Part shown: positions 58,031 through 64,000 of the stretch, one piece after another
Position numbering within the stretch: position 1 is the stretch's first letter
Layout of the letters: each line of letters starts with the position of its first letter
NCBI GenBank assembly: GCA_024703855.1
Contig: CP087965.1
Location: 566,001-630,000 of the forward strand
Origin: Polaromonas sp. P2-4
GTDB taxonomy: Bacteria > Pseudomonadota > Gammaproteobacteria > Burkholderiales > Burkholderiaceae_C
Reading direction: 5' to 3'
DNA: 64,000 nt
Position numbers and translations under genes: made by a program
Notes under the pieces: generated by a model
Databases searched by the model: none
Told to the model about the DNA's origin: nothing
Seen by the model: only the letters and a program-made list of their open reading frames with translations

Positions 58031-58548
58031 TCAATACGTACCGACGTAATCCTTCTTGCCCACTTCCACGCCGTTGTGGCGCAGGATGGCATAGGCCGTG
58101 GTGGTGTGAAAGAAAAAGTGTGGCAGGCCGTAATTGAGCAAATAGGACTGGCCGGTAAAACGCTTTTCCTTGGGCGTGCCGGCCTGCGTGACGATCTCGC
58201 GCGTGGCGGCTTCATCAAACTTGCCCACGTCCAGCCCTTCAATGAAGGCCAGCACGGTGGCAATGCGCGCCTGCAACTCGGCAAAGGTCTGCTCGTTGTC
58301 TTCAAGCTTGGGCACTTCCACGCCCGCCAGCCGCGCCGACACGCTTTTGGCGAAGTCGGTGGCCACCTGCACCTGGCGCAGCAGCGCAAACATGTCAGGG
58401 AACAGACGTGCCTGCAGCAGTGCGTTGGGCTCAATCTTTTTGCGGCGGCGTGCGCTTCGGCTTTGGTCAACACCTCTTTAAGGCCGCCCAGCATTTGCTT
58501 GAAGACGGGAATCGAGGTGGTGTACATGAAATTATTGGCGCTGGTCAT
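58031..58548 (-). pseudogene. DUF1993 domain protein, frameshifted
   Basis: The restored protein is about 172 residues: YTTSIPVFKQMLGGLKEVLT, KAEAHAAAKKIEPNALLQAR, LFPDMFALLRQVQVATDFAK, LEDNEQTFAELQARIATVLA and YGLPHFFFHTTTAYAILRHN, GVEVGKKDYVGTY. This is DUF1993, a DinB-like four-helix family of unknown function. An A is missing near 58436 within AAKK. It is convergent with hmp and separated from it by a dispersed repeat. Confidence 0.8.
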
Positions 58549-58809
58549 GGGGTTCTTTCGGTGAGGAGGTGAGCATCAAGGTACGGCGGCAGCCGGTGGT
58601 TGCGCATACGCTGGCCTAAGGATTCTCGCCGGGTTCAGTGGCGGCTGCTTTGGGCTGCGGCAATAGCCTGAAAGCCACCGGCCCCGTGCGGCTGACGCCT
58701 TCTTGCCGCTGAGCGACCCGCTGGCAAATCACACACGCGGCCGCAAGACAGTCGGTCAATGGGCTTGCGAGAGAACACGGCTTGGGTGTACGCCCGCAAG
58801 ACTCGGCTT

Positions 58810-59466
58810 TCAGCCGCCCATGGTCCGGTCCTGTTGGCCGAACCAAGCCAGCGCAGCGTCCAGGTGCGGAGGCTCGAAGTCGGGCCACAGAGCGTCCAGC
58901 ACGAATATGTCGGCATAGACAGACTGCACCGGCAAAAAGCCGCTCAAGCGCCGCCCACCGCCCCAGCGGACCACCAGATCCAGGCGCGAGACATCGGCCG
59001 ACCGCAGACCGCCTTCCTTGAGGCCATCCAGGTCCCACTCCCAGCCGTAGTTCACGAGGAAATTGACTTTGATGCCCTCGCCCTGACGGGTTCGAAACGC
59101 CGCCAGCTCGGCAGGAAACTGCTTGGACCGCTCGTCGCCCACTACCAGCAAGGCGGCACCGCGGCGAGAGATCTCCTGCGCAAAGGCAACACACGCGGCA
59201 CGAAATTGCTTGGCCTGCACCGTTGGCCGCCGCGTGTTGTCCTGAGTGAATCCGTAGACCGAGACCTCCTCGATGCCGAGCGCCTTGCACGCTTCGAAGA
59301 GCGCCAGCCCCGGCGCAATGCCGTTCGCGTAGCCCTGCTCCTTGGAAAGGCCATGTTGCACCGCCCATCGCCGGTTGCCGTCCGGAATGAAACCGATGTG
59401 CCGGGGCAAGCGACGTTGGCTGTGTGATCGGTTCTCCAGGGGCACGGGTATTAGCTGGGCACTCAT
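58810..59466 (-). CDS. Divergent undecaprenyl-diphosphate-synthase family protein
   Basis: The 218-residue protein has the cis-prenyltransferase opening PRHIGFIPDGNRRWAVQHGL (DGNxRWA) and an end VYADIFVLDALWPDF that matches the family. The usual RTSGE.RLSNFL motif is changed to RWGGGRRLSGFLP, and the hinge segment is KVNFLVNYGWEWDLDG. Length is a little short. Family enzymes add isoprene units to an allylic diphosphate; the changed motif may mean another product or lost activity. ATG 59466 follows GGAGG and overlaps the stop of a Rieske remnant (ATGA). It is downstream of the bufferin genes on the same strand. Confidence 0.72.
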   Translation of the reverse strand: MSAQLIPVPLENRSHSQRRLPRHIGFIPDGNRRWAVQHGLSKEQGYANGIAPGLALFEACKALGIEEVSVYGFTQDNTRRPTVQAKQFRAACVAFAQEISRRGAALLVVGDERSKQFPAELAAFRTRQGEGIKVNFLVNYGWEWDLDGLKEGGLRSADVSRLDLVVRWGGGRRLSGFLPVQSVYADIFVLDALWPDFEPPHLDAALAWFGQQDRTMGG

Positions 59467-59690
59467 CGATTGGCGTCCTCCACTGTGGCAGGCACCACCT
59501 TGCTCAGAGCCGGGCCGTTGATGACCGTGTCGGTGGCCGTGAAACGCGAGCCATGGCACGGGCAGTCCCAGGTGTTCTTGGTGCCGTTTCATTTCACTAT
59601 AACAGCCCAAATGCGGGCACGAGGCATCAAGCGCTTGTACAGCGCCTTCCTCTGCCTTGTAGCCGGCCATTTCCTTCAACCCCTGCCCGG
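59463..59690 (-). pseudogene. Remnant of a Rieske [2Fe-2S] domain (C-terminus of a larger oxidoreductase)
   Basis: Translating this stretch in pieces gives EEGAVQALDASCPHLGC and then NTWDCPCHGSRFTATDTVIN, GPALSKVVPATVEDANR with a stop. CPHLGC and CPCHGSRF are the two halves of a Rieske cluster. An extra T and a TGG-to-TGA change near 59600 break the reading. The FAD-binding part expected before it is missing, because the DoxX gene ends at 59712. The domain resembles the tail of Rieske-type FAD oxidoreductases. Unlike most breaks in this window, this one has both truncation and a nonsense codon, so it is genuine decay. Confidence 0.7.
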
Positions 59691-59711
59691 ATCACGGCGC
59701 ATCTGTGCGGG

Positions 59712-60176
59712 CTATTTCATCCAGCGCTGCCGCAGCAGATGGTCGAGGGACCAGGCGCCTGCCCCCCGGCATAACAGCACCAGCAGCATCGCAGCCCACT
59801 GGATATGCGTGGGCCAAGCCTGAGGGTAGACGAATATTTCAATGACCGTCGTCATGCCGAGAAGTACCAGCGCCACGGGCCGCGTCGCCAATCCGAGCAT
59901 CAGCAGCACCGGCGCGGTCAACTCGATCGAAACTGCCATATAGGCGGCGACTTCTGGGGGCAGAAGCGGGACCTTGTACTCTTCATGAAACAACTCTATG
60001 GCCGTGGCCCAATTCGCAAGCTTGCTCATTGCGGAATTCCAGAATACTGTGGCAACCACGATCCGCAGCGGGATGGCGAGGAGCGTGTAGGGCACCCGGT
60101 CGAGCCACCGCACGAGACGCGCCATCGGGTTGTCATACACCGGTTGCGGCTTGATGGATTGGGGCGAATTTTTCAT
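59712..60176 (-). CDS. DoxX family membrane protein of the bufferin operon
   Basis: The 154-residue protein has four hydrophobic segments, with PYTLLAIPLRIVVATVFWNS, LLPPEVAAYMAVSIELTAPV, LLMLGLATRPVALVLLGMTT and HIQWAAMLLVLLCRGAGAWS, the DoxX pattern. A DoxX-type gene commonly follows the bufA-bufB-bufC set. Its role is unknown; a part in membrane redox steps has been suggested for the family. ATG 60176 (MKNSPQSIKPQ) has AGAGGA upstream; a longer ORF from 60347 lies inside bufC and is not used. It is 17 bp after the bufC stop. Confidence 0.82.
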   Translation of the reverse strand: MKNSPQSIKPQPVYDNPMARLVRWLDRVPYTLLAIPLRIVVATVFWNSAMSKLANWATAIELFHEEYKVPLLPPEVAAYMAVSIELTAPVLLMLGLATRPVALVLLGMTTVIEIFVYPQAWPTHIQWAAMLLVLLCRGAGAWSLDHLLRQRWMK

Positions 60177-60193
60177 ATGCGAATCCTCTGGGG

Positions 60194-60988
60194 TTAAGGT
60201 GCGATCGCCGCGTGCGCCAGACTGCAACTTGTGTAGCATCCGCGCGCGAGGTGGGCAGCGAGCAAGGTGTGCGGCTCGGCACAAGATGCCGCCGCCAGCG
60301 CCGCGCCCAATGGCTGCCCGGAAAACAGCGCTGCGGCAACGCGCCATTCGGGCTCGCTCAAGCGCACCACATCGATACCACTCTCCGCTCGTTGAACCAG
60401 CAGCCAGATGGGGCCGTCTGCGAGATCGATCGCCGCCATGGCGTCATCATCACGCTCCAGTACCGCGTGCCAGACCGCGTCGGCCGGGAACTCGCAGCGC
60501 AGCAGTTGTGCCGCCGGATGCGGCTCGAAGCGCAGGTCTGCTAGCTCGGCTTCGCCCAAAGTCGCCAGACGCGCGATGTCCAGCGGTTCGGCGTCAGCCG
60601 CGTGCAGTACGAGGTTGACCTTCCATTCGAGACGGGCCAGGTCCGGCAGATAAGGCACCGACGCCGCCTGCGCAAGTTGCGCCAAAAATTGCGGGAAGTC
60701 CGCGCCATACGCATCCAGCCAGGCACTGCGTGGCGGGGCCTCAGCCGCGAACAGGCGCGCCGCGCCCTCGAAGAATTCCGGGCCGACCACATGCTGCACG
60801 GCCGGAAAGGCCAGTTGGAGCGCTGTCACGAGCACGCCGACCGACGTGTTGCGGTAAATGCCGAGCCGCTCTCCAGGGTCCAATCCTTCGTTGATGACAA
60901 AGGCGGACGCGTCCCCGTCCACGCCGCCCTGCAGGCTTTGGCGAATCGCGTGCTGAAGTTCAATCAGCGTTGGCGCATGCGGCTTCAT
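60194..60988 (-). CDS. bufC: BufC/HvfC-type (DUF2063) RiPP maturation partner
   Basis: The intact 264-residue protein has an N-terminal DUF2063 helical region (LQHAIRQSLQGGVDGDASAF, ERLGIYRNTSVGVLVTALQL, AFPAVQHVVGPEFFEGAARL) and a C-terminal part with TSCSLAHAAIAP. DUF2063 proteins are partners of DUF692 enzymes (HvfC, MbnC-related) and likely bring the precursor peptide to the enzyme. Its start overlaps the end of bufB by 29 bp, strong evidence for co-translation. Confidence 0.85.
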   Translation of the reverse strand: MKPHAPTLIELQHAIRQSLQGGVDGDASAFVINEGLDPGERLGIYRNTSVGVLVTALQLAFPAVQHVVGPEFFEGAARLFAAEAPPRSAWLDAYGADFPQFLAQLAQAASVPYLPDLARLEWKVNLVLHAADAEPLDIARLATLGEAELADLRFEPHPAAQLLRCEFPADAVWHAVLERDDDAMAAIDLADGPIWLLVQRAESGIDVVRLSEPEWRVAAALFSGQPLGAALAAASCAEPHTLLAAHLARGCYTSCSLAHAAIAP

Positions 60989-61850
60989 GGCGGTGTTCCC
61001 CGAGAATGGCCTCGGCGATGGCGGCTTCCTCCATCAGGACTTCCAGCGCAGGCACGTTGGTATCCCATTCGATCAGTGTCGGAATCGGCCCGAAGCGCTC
61101 GAGTGCCTCGCGATAGAGCGCCCAGACCTGCGGCGCGACGCGCGAGCCGTGGTCGTCGATGCGCAGCGTCCTGCCTTGACCGAACTCGCGGATGCTGTGG
61201 CCAGCGAGATGGATTTCTCCGATCGCCGCTGGCGGCAGGGCGGCAAGGTAGGTCAGCGCATCCCAGTCGTGATTGCAGGCGCTGACATAGATGTTGTTGA
61301 CATCACACAGAATGCCGCAACCGGTGCGTTGCGCGACGTGCGCCAGGAACTCCCACTCCGGAATTGTCGAGTGCCGGAAACGCAGATAAGTCGACGGGTT
61401 TTCGATGAGGATGCGCCGCTTCAGGTGTGCCTGGACCTGGTCGACGTGATGGCAGACGATGGTCAACGCCTCTTCAGTCAGCGGGAGCGGCAACAGGTCG
61501 GCCAGATACGTGCCGCCGGTGACACTCCACGATAAATGTTCGGAGATCAGGCCGGGTTCGACCCGGTCAACGACATCGCGAATCCGCCCAAGATGGGCGG
61601 CGTCGAGTCCATCGGCACTGCCCAGCGACAGACCCACGCCGTGCAGCGAGATCGGATAGTCGCGGCGAATCATGTCCAGATGCCGTGGCACGGTGCCGCC
61701 GCCCATGTAGTTTTCGGTATGCACCTCGAACCACGCGACATCGGGACGCGCCTCAGCAACCGGCTGGTGGTGCCGAAAGCGCAGCCCGATACCGGCTTTC
61801 GCCGGGATTCGGCCCGGCGCATCTTGCGCCCTGGCCACAGAGACATGCAT
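60960..61850 (-). CDS. bufB: BufB, DUF692/MNIO-family peptide-modifying enzyme
   Basis: The intact 296-residue TIM-barrel protein shows the DUF692 order: AGIGLRFRHHQPVAE, WFEVHTENYMGGG, PISLHGVGLSLGSADGLDA, SEHLSWSVTGGTYLADLLPL, ILIENPSTYLRF, CGILCDVNNIYVSACNHDWD, IHLAGHSIREF and IDDHGSRVAPQV. The His, Glu, Asp and Asn residues in these motifs bind the iron centre in MNIO enzymes such as MbnB and HvfB. In bufferin systems this enzyme modifies core Cys residues of BufA into copper-binding heterocycles. It starts 14 bp after the bufA stop. Confidence 0.9.
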   Translation of the reverse strand: MHVSVARAQDAPGRIPAKAGIGLRFRHHQPVAEARPDVAWFEVHTENYMGGGTVPRHLDMIRRDYPISLHGVGLSLGSADGLDAAHLGRIRDVVDRVEPGLISEHLSWSVTGGTYLADLLPLPLTEEALTIVCHHVDQVQAHLKRRILIENPSTYLRFRHSTIPEWEFLAHVAQRTGCGILCDVNNIYVSACNHDWDALTYLAALPPAAIGEIHLAGHSIREFGQGRTLRIDDHGSRVAPQVWALYREALERFGPIPTLIEWDTNVPALEVLMEEAAIAEAILGEHRHEAACANAD

Positions 61851-61864
61851 ACGCCGGTGTCCGC

Positions 61865-62175
61865 TCAGCTCGCTGTCAGTTTTCCGCCCTGGATCTTGCT
61901 GCAGTCACCCGCCGGCAGCATCACGAAGGACTTCGTATCCGCGCCTTCGTGGCCTGGCCGGCACAGGAATGCGCCCCTTCCGCGCAATCGTTCTTGGCAA
62001 CTGCACTGATGCCGTAGCATTTCTCCAGCTTGTTTTTTTCCATCCTCGCCATGTTGTCCTTGACGACCTGCGGCATCTCCTTCGTGCCCTGCGCCTGTAC
62101 CGGCAACGCTTGAAATGCGAGCGCAAGACCGATCGCGGCAGACAGCGTCGAGGCTGCCATTAACTGGTTGCTCAT
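61865..62175 (-). pseudogene. bufA: BufA (DUF2282) copper-binding RiPP precursor, frameshifted near the C-terminus
   Basis: The restored precursor is about 103 residues with a signal peptide (MSNQLMAASTLSAAIGLALA to LPVQAQ) and four Cys: KCYGISAVAKNDCAEGAHSC and the final PAGDCSKIQGG. This is DUF2282, the bufferin precursor family, exported and Cys-modified, thought to bind copper in the periplasm. One base near 61938 is lost after ATKAR; the restored frame continues DTKSFVMLPAGDC to 61865. The given frame would lack the fourth Cys. ATG 62175 follows TAGGAGAACC. A sigma-F-like promoter lies 63 bp upstream. Confidence 0.85.
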
Positions 62176-62237
62176 TTTGGGTTCTCCTAAAGTAAAGTTA
62201 GGGGGACGGGTCACAGGATCGCAACCCTGTCAGGAAA

Positions 62238-62263
62238 TTCGTTTGACAGCGACCAAAGGTTAC
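62238..62263 (-). promoter_or_regulatory. Sigma-F-type ECF promoter of the bufferin operon
   Basis: On the minus strand the sequence is GTAACC, 16 bases, CGAA. This equals the motif I recall for promoters recognised by the SigF/NrsF system in Caulobacter. The predicted start of transcription is about 7 bp downstream of CGAA, giving a leader of about 55 nt before bufA. The cognate sigF-nrsF pair lies on the other side of the repeat element. Confidence 0.72.
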
Positions 62264-62304
62264 ATGGCACGCAAAATTAACTCTTTGCGAAATAGTCACC
62301 CTTG

Positions 62305-62638
62305 AGAGCCTGTTCCCGATCTACAGGGGGTCGCGTTGGGACGCAATCGGGATGAGTTGCTCGCCCACGTTGCGCCGCATGGGCTTAGGCCCATGCAAAC
62401 AATGGGGTGGGCAAATCCTTGACCGCACAGCCGGTCGGCTGTGCGTCGTGCGCTGCCCCAATGGGGATGCAAACGCGACCGCGTTTGCGTCGCCCCAACC
62501 CGTAGGGCAAGTGGATTTTCGGGCGGTCTGCGGCGTTGCAAAATCAGCCAAGGCACAAGCCTTGGCTTGGATTTTGCGCCTTGCATCCCATCCCGAAAAT
62601 CCACTTGCGCGACCCCTTGTAGATCGGGAACAGGCTCT
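62305..62638. repeat. 334-bp element of nested inverted repeats between bufA and sigF
   Basis: The ends form a 31-bp inverted repeat (62305-62335 and 62608-62638, 30 of 31 matching, beginning AGAGCCTGTTCCCGATCTAC). Just inside on the right, CAAGTGGATTTTCGGG (62508-62523) pairs with 62592-62607. Further palindromes are at 62377-62396, 62424-62445, 62469-62488 and 62538-62578. There is no transposase and no credible gene. It looks like a non-autonomous mobile element. Confidence 0.8.
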
Positions 62639-62741
62639 AAGAGTGCAAAATTCGGGCATGTCCTCCAAAACGCGGCGCCCCGACCCAACGCTGAGTCTTG
62701 TACAGGATGCGCGGCATCCGAGCGCGGCCGATCGCCACTCT

Positions 62742-63317
62742 ATGGCGGCGGACACCCGCCCCGACGGTAGCCTCGATTGGTCCATCCATATGGCCCGAGC
62801 ACAAGGGGGCGACCGTGATGCCTACCGACGCCTGCTCGAAGCGATCACGCCCTATTTACGGGCGCTTGTGGCCCGCCGCATCGCGAATCGAAGTGACGTC
62901 GAGGATACGGTTCAGAATATTCTTCTGACCATCCACAAGGTGCGCCACACGTACGACCCGGCTCGCCCGTTCGGCCCCTGGTTGGCTGCCATTGCCAACC
63001 GGCGCATTGTCGACGGGCTGCGGCGACAGGGACGTTTTAGTGCGCATGAGACACCGCTCGACCCTGAACATGAAACCTTGTCGAGCTCTGAAGCGAATTT
63101 ACAGGAAGAGGCGGCGGATGCGCGTGTGCTGCGTGAGGCTGTTGAGCGTCTGCCAGCCGGACAACGGGATGCTATACGAATGCTGAAACTCGAAGAAATG
63201 TCGCTGCTGGAAGCGTCTGCGGCCAGTGGAATATCAGTCGCCTCGCTGAAAGTGGCAACGCACCGAGCCTTGAAGAGGCTTCATGAAGTTATCGAAAAAC
63301 CAGGAAACAGGACATGA
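62742..63317 (+). CDS. sigF: sigF-type ECF sigma factor
   Basis: The protein of about 191 residues has region 2 (DAYRRLLEAITPYLRALVAR, DVEDTVQNILLTIHKVRHTY, GPWLAAIANRRIVDGLRRQG) and region 4 (AVERLPAGQRDAIRMLKLEE, MSLLEASAASGISVASLKVA, THRALKRLHEVIE). It groups by eye with the SigF type that is paired with DUF1109 anti-sigma proteins. I prefer ATG 62742 (MAADTRPDGSLDW); ATG 62658 is in frame, but its extra residues lie just after the repeat element. The stop overlaps the nrsF start (ATGA). It likely drives the bufferin operon. Confidence 0.85.
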   Translation: MAADTRPDGSLDWSIHMARAQGGDRDAYRRLLEAITPYLRALVARRIANRSDVEDTVQNILLTIHKVRHTYDPARPFGPWLAAIANRRIVDGLRRQGRFSAHETPLDPEHETLSSSEANLQEEAADARVLREAVERLPAGQRDAIRMLKLEEMSLLEASAASGISVASLKVATHRALKRLHEVIEKPGNRT

Positions 63318-63964
63318 CGTCAACCTCCGATGTGATTGATTCGCTGGTTGCAGACGCAAAGCCGGTGCGGCGCTTGCAGCCGCCTGCGGTGCGGGCTTTG
63401 TGCTGGCTACTCTTTGCGGCGCTGATGCTGGCGCTGGTCGCCGTCGTACATGGCGTGCGACCGGATCTCATGCTCAAGCTGCATCAGCCGGTTTTTTTCG
63501 CCAGCGTTGTGGCAGCCTTGACGACCAGCGTTCTCGCTGCGATGGCGTCGTTTATTGCGAGCGTTCCAGGCCGATCGCGACGGTGGCTGCTACTGCCGGC
63601 GCCCGCGCTGGCAGTGTGGATTTCCACGATTGGCTATGGCTGCCTCACGGGCTGGGTCAGCATTGGACCGGACGGCATGTCTCTCGGCGAGACCGCGCGC
63701 TGTTTTGCAACGCTGGCGGTAACCGGCATCCCGCTGTCGCTGGTGATGCTCATCATGCTGCGATACGTGGCGCGGCTCTCTCCGGCGCCAGTTGCGATGA
63801 CGGGGAGTCTCGCGGTTGCCGCAATGACGGCGGTCGCAGTGTCGCTGTTCCATCCGCTCGATGCAACGGTCATGATTCTGTTCTGGAACTTCGGTGTTGC
63901 AGCGCTGTTCCTGGCCTTCAGCGGGCTCTATGGAAAACGGCTGCTTGAGTGGGTTGCGCGGTAA
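63314..63964 (+). CDS. nrsF: NrsF-type (DUF1109) membrane anti-sigma factor
   Basis: The 216-residue protein has a short cytosolic N-terminus (MTSTSDVIDSLVADAKPVRR) and six hydrophobic segments, the DUF1109 layout. The family holds SigF inactive at the inner membrane; in Caulobacter a pair of cytosol-exposed or periplasmic Cys is needed for metal sensing. Here Cys is visible in ALCWLL, GYGCLTG and ETARCFATL. It is co-translated with sigF through a four-base overlap. The gene ends 36 bp before the window edge. Confidence 0.85.
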   Translation: MTSTSDVIDSLVADAKPVRRLQPPAVRALCWLLFAALMLALVAVVHGVRPDLMLKLHQPVFFASVVAALTTSVLAAMASFIASVPGRSRRWLLLPAPALAVWISTIGYGCLTGWVSIGPDGMSLGETARCFATLAVTGIPLSLVMLIMLRYVARLSPAPVAMTGSLAVAAMTAVAVSLFHPLDATVMILFWNFGVAALFLAFSGLYGKRLLEWVAR

Positions 63965-64000
63965 AGGTGATCTGCGCCTTGCAAGGTCGACTGGCGGTTA

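Noticed and set aside
58616-59368. 250-codon minus-strand ORF overlapping the prenyltransferase-like gene
   Set aside because: Shadow frame of the prenyltransferase-like protein; the 58566-58809 stretch itself shows no convincing gene.
62352-62741. Longer N-terminus for the SigF-type protein from 62352
   Set aside because: It would be translated from the nested inverted-repeat element; family proteins begin near 62742.

Overview
The window looks like part of a betaproteobacterial chromosome, most likely from the Comamonadaceae (Polaromonas/Rhodoferax/Variovorax type). The clues are high GC, many orphan Bug-type solute receptors, CoA-transferase/acyl-CoA clusters, and a roughly 60-bp interspersed repeat of the kind common in that family. 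This is inference from gene content and repeat style; there is no rRNA or marker phylogeny here. No tRNA, rRNA, CRISPR array or intact transposase gene was seen.

A caution applies throughout. About half of the genes carry one or more single-base indels, mostly in short homopolymers or GCGCGC tracts, and the reading frame can be restored at each by eye. They hit housekeeping genes (rlmD, gshA, ylqF) as well as accessory genes, so I read most of them as sequence error. I list such genes as pseudogene because that is what the given sequence encodes, and describe the restored protein.

Layout. 1-3.4 kb: end of a GlcG/HbpS gene, a BAX-inhibitor-1 membrane protein, rlmD, a VOC protein and a GlsB-like membrane protein. 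3.4-37.3 kb: a large catabolic island, mostly on the minus strand, with six Bug receptors, three CaiB-type CoA-transferases, three acyl-CoA dehydrogenases, three acyl-CoA ligases, two thiolase-fold proteins (one without the nucleophilic Cys and paired with a DUF35 protein), three SDRs, an enoyl-CoA hydratase, three MaoC-type dehydratases, two PaaI thioesterases, a CitE-like lyase, an MmgE/PrpD protein, and AraC and LysR regulators. Together these can import an organic acid, activate it with CoA, and carry out oxidation, hydration and C-C cleavage. The 3.4-10.8 kb part (transferase, dehydrogenase, hydratase, CitE lyase) resembles itaconate/mesaconate-type chemistry.

37.5-47.5 kb: a secreted lipoprotein hydrolase, a ferritin-like protein with an ECF sigma factor, an MFS transporter, ylqF, two small proteins, gshA, a hypothetical protein and an esterase. 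47.9-53.1 kb: an HPF/RaiA protein and a phosphorelay (response regulator, Hpt, hybrid kinase with two receivers, CheY-like). 53.1-58.5 kb: small secreted proteins, then divergent norR/hmp for nitric oxide, and a DUF1993 protein.

58.8-64 kb: the most interesting locus, a bufferin-type copper-buffering RiPP operon (bufA precursor, bufB DUF692/MNIO enzyme, bufC, DoxX protein), followed by a decayed Rieske domain and a divergent polyprenyl-synthase-like gene. It faces a sigF-nrsF (ECF sigma/DUF1109 anti-sigma) pair. Upstream of bufA is a match to GTAACC-N16-CGAA, and between the two units sits a 334-bp element of nested inverted repeats.
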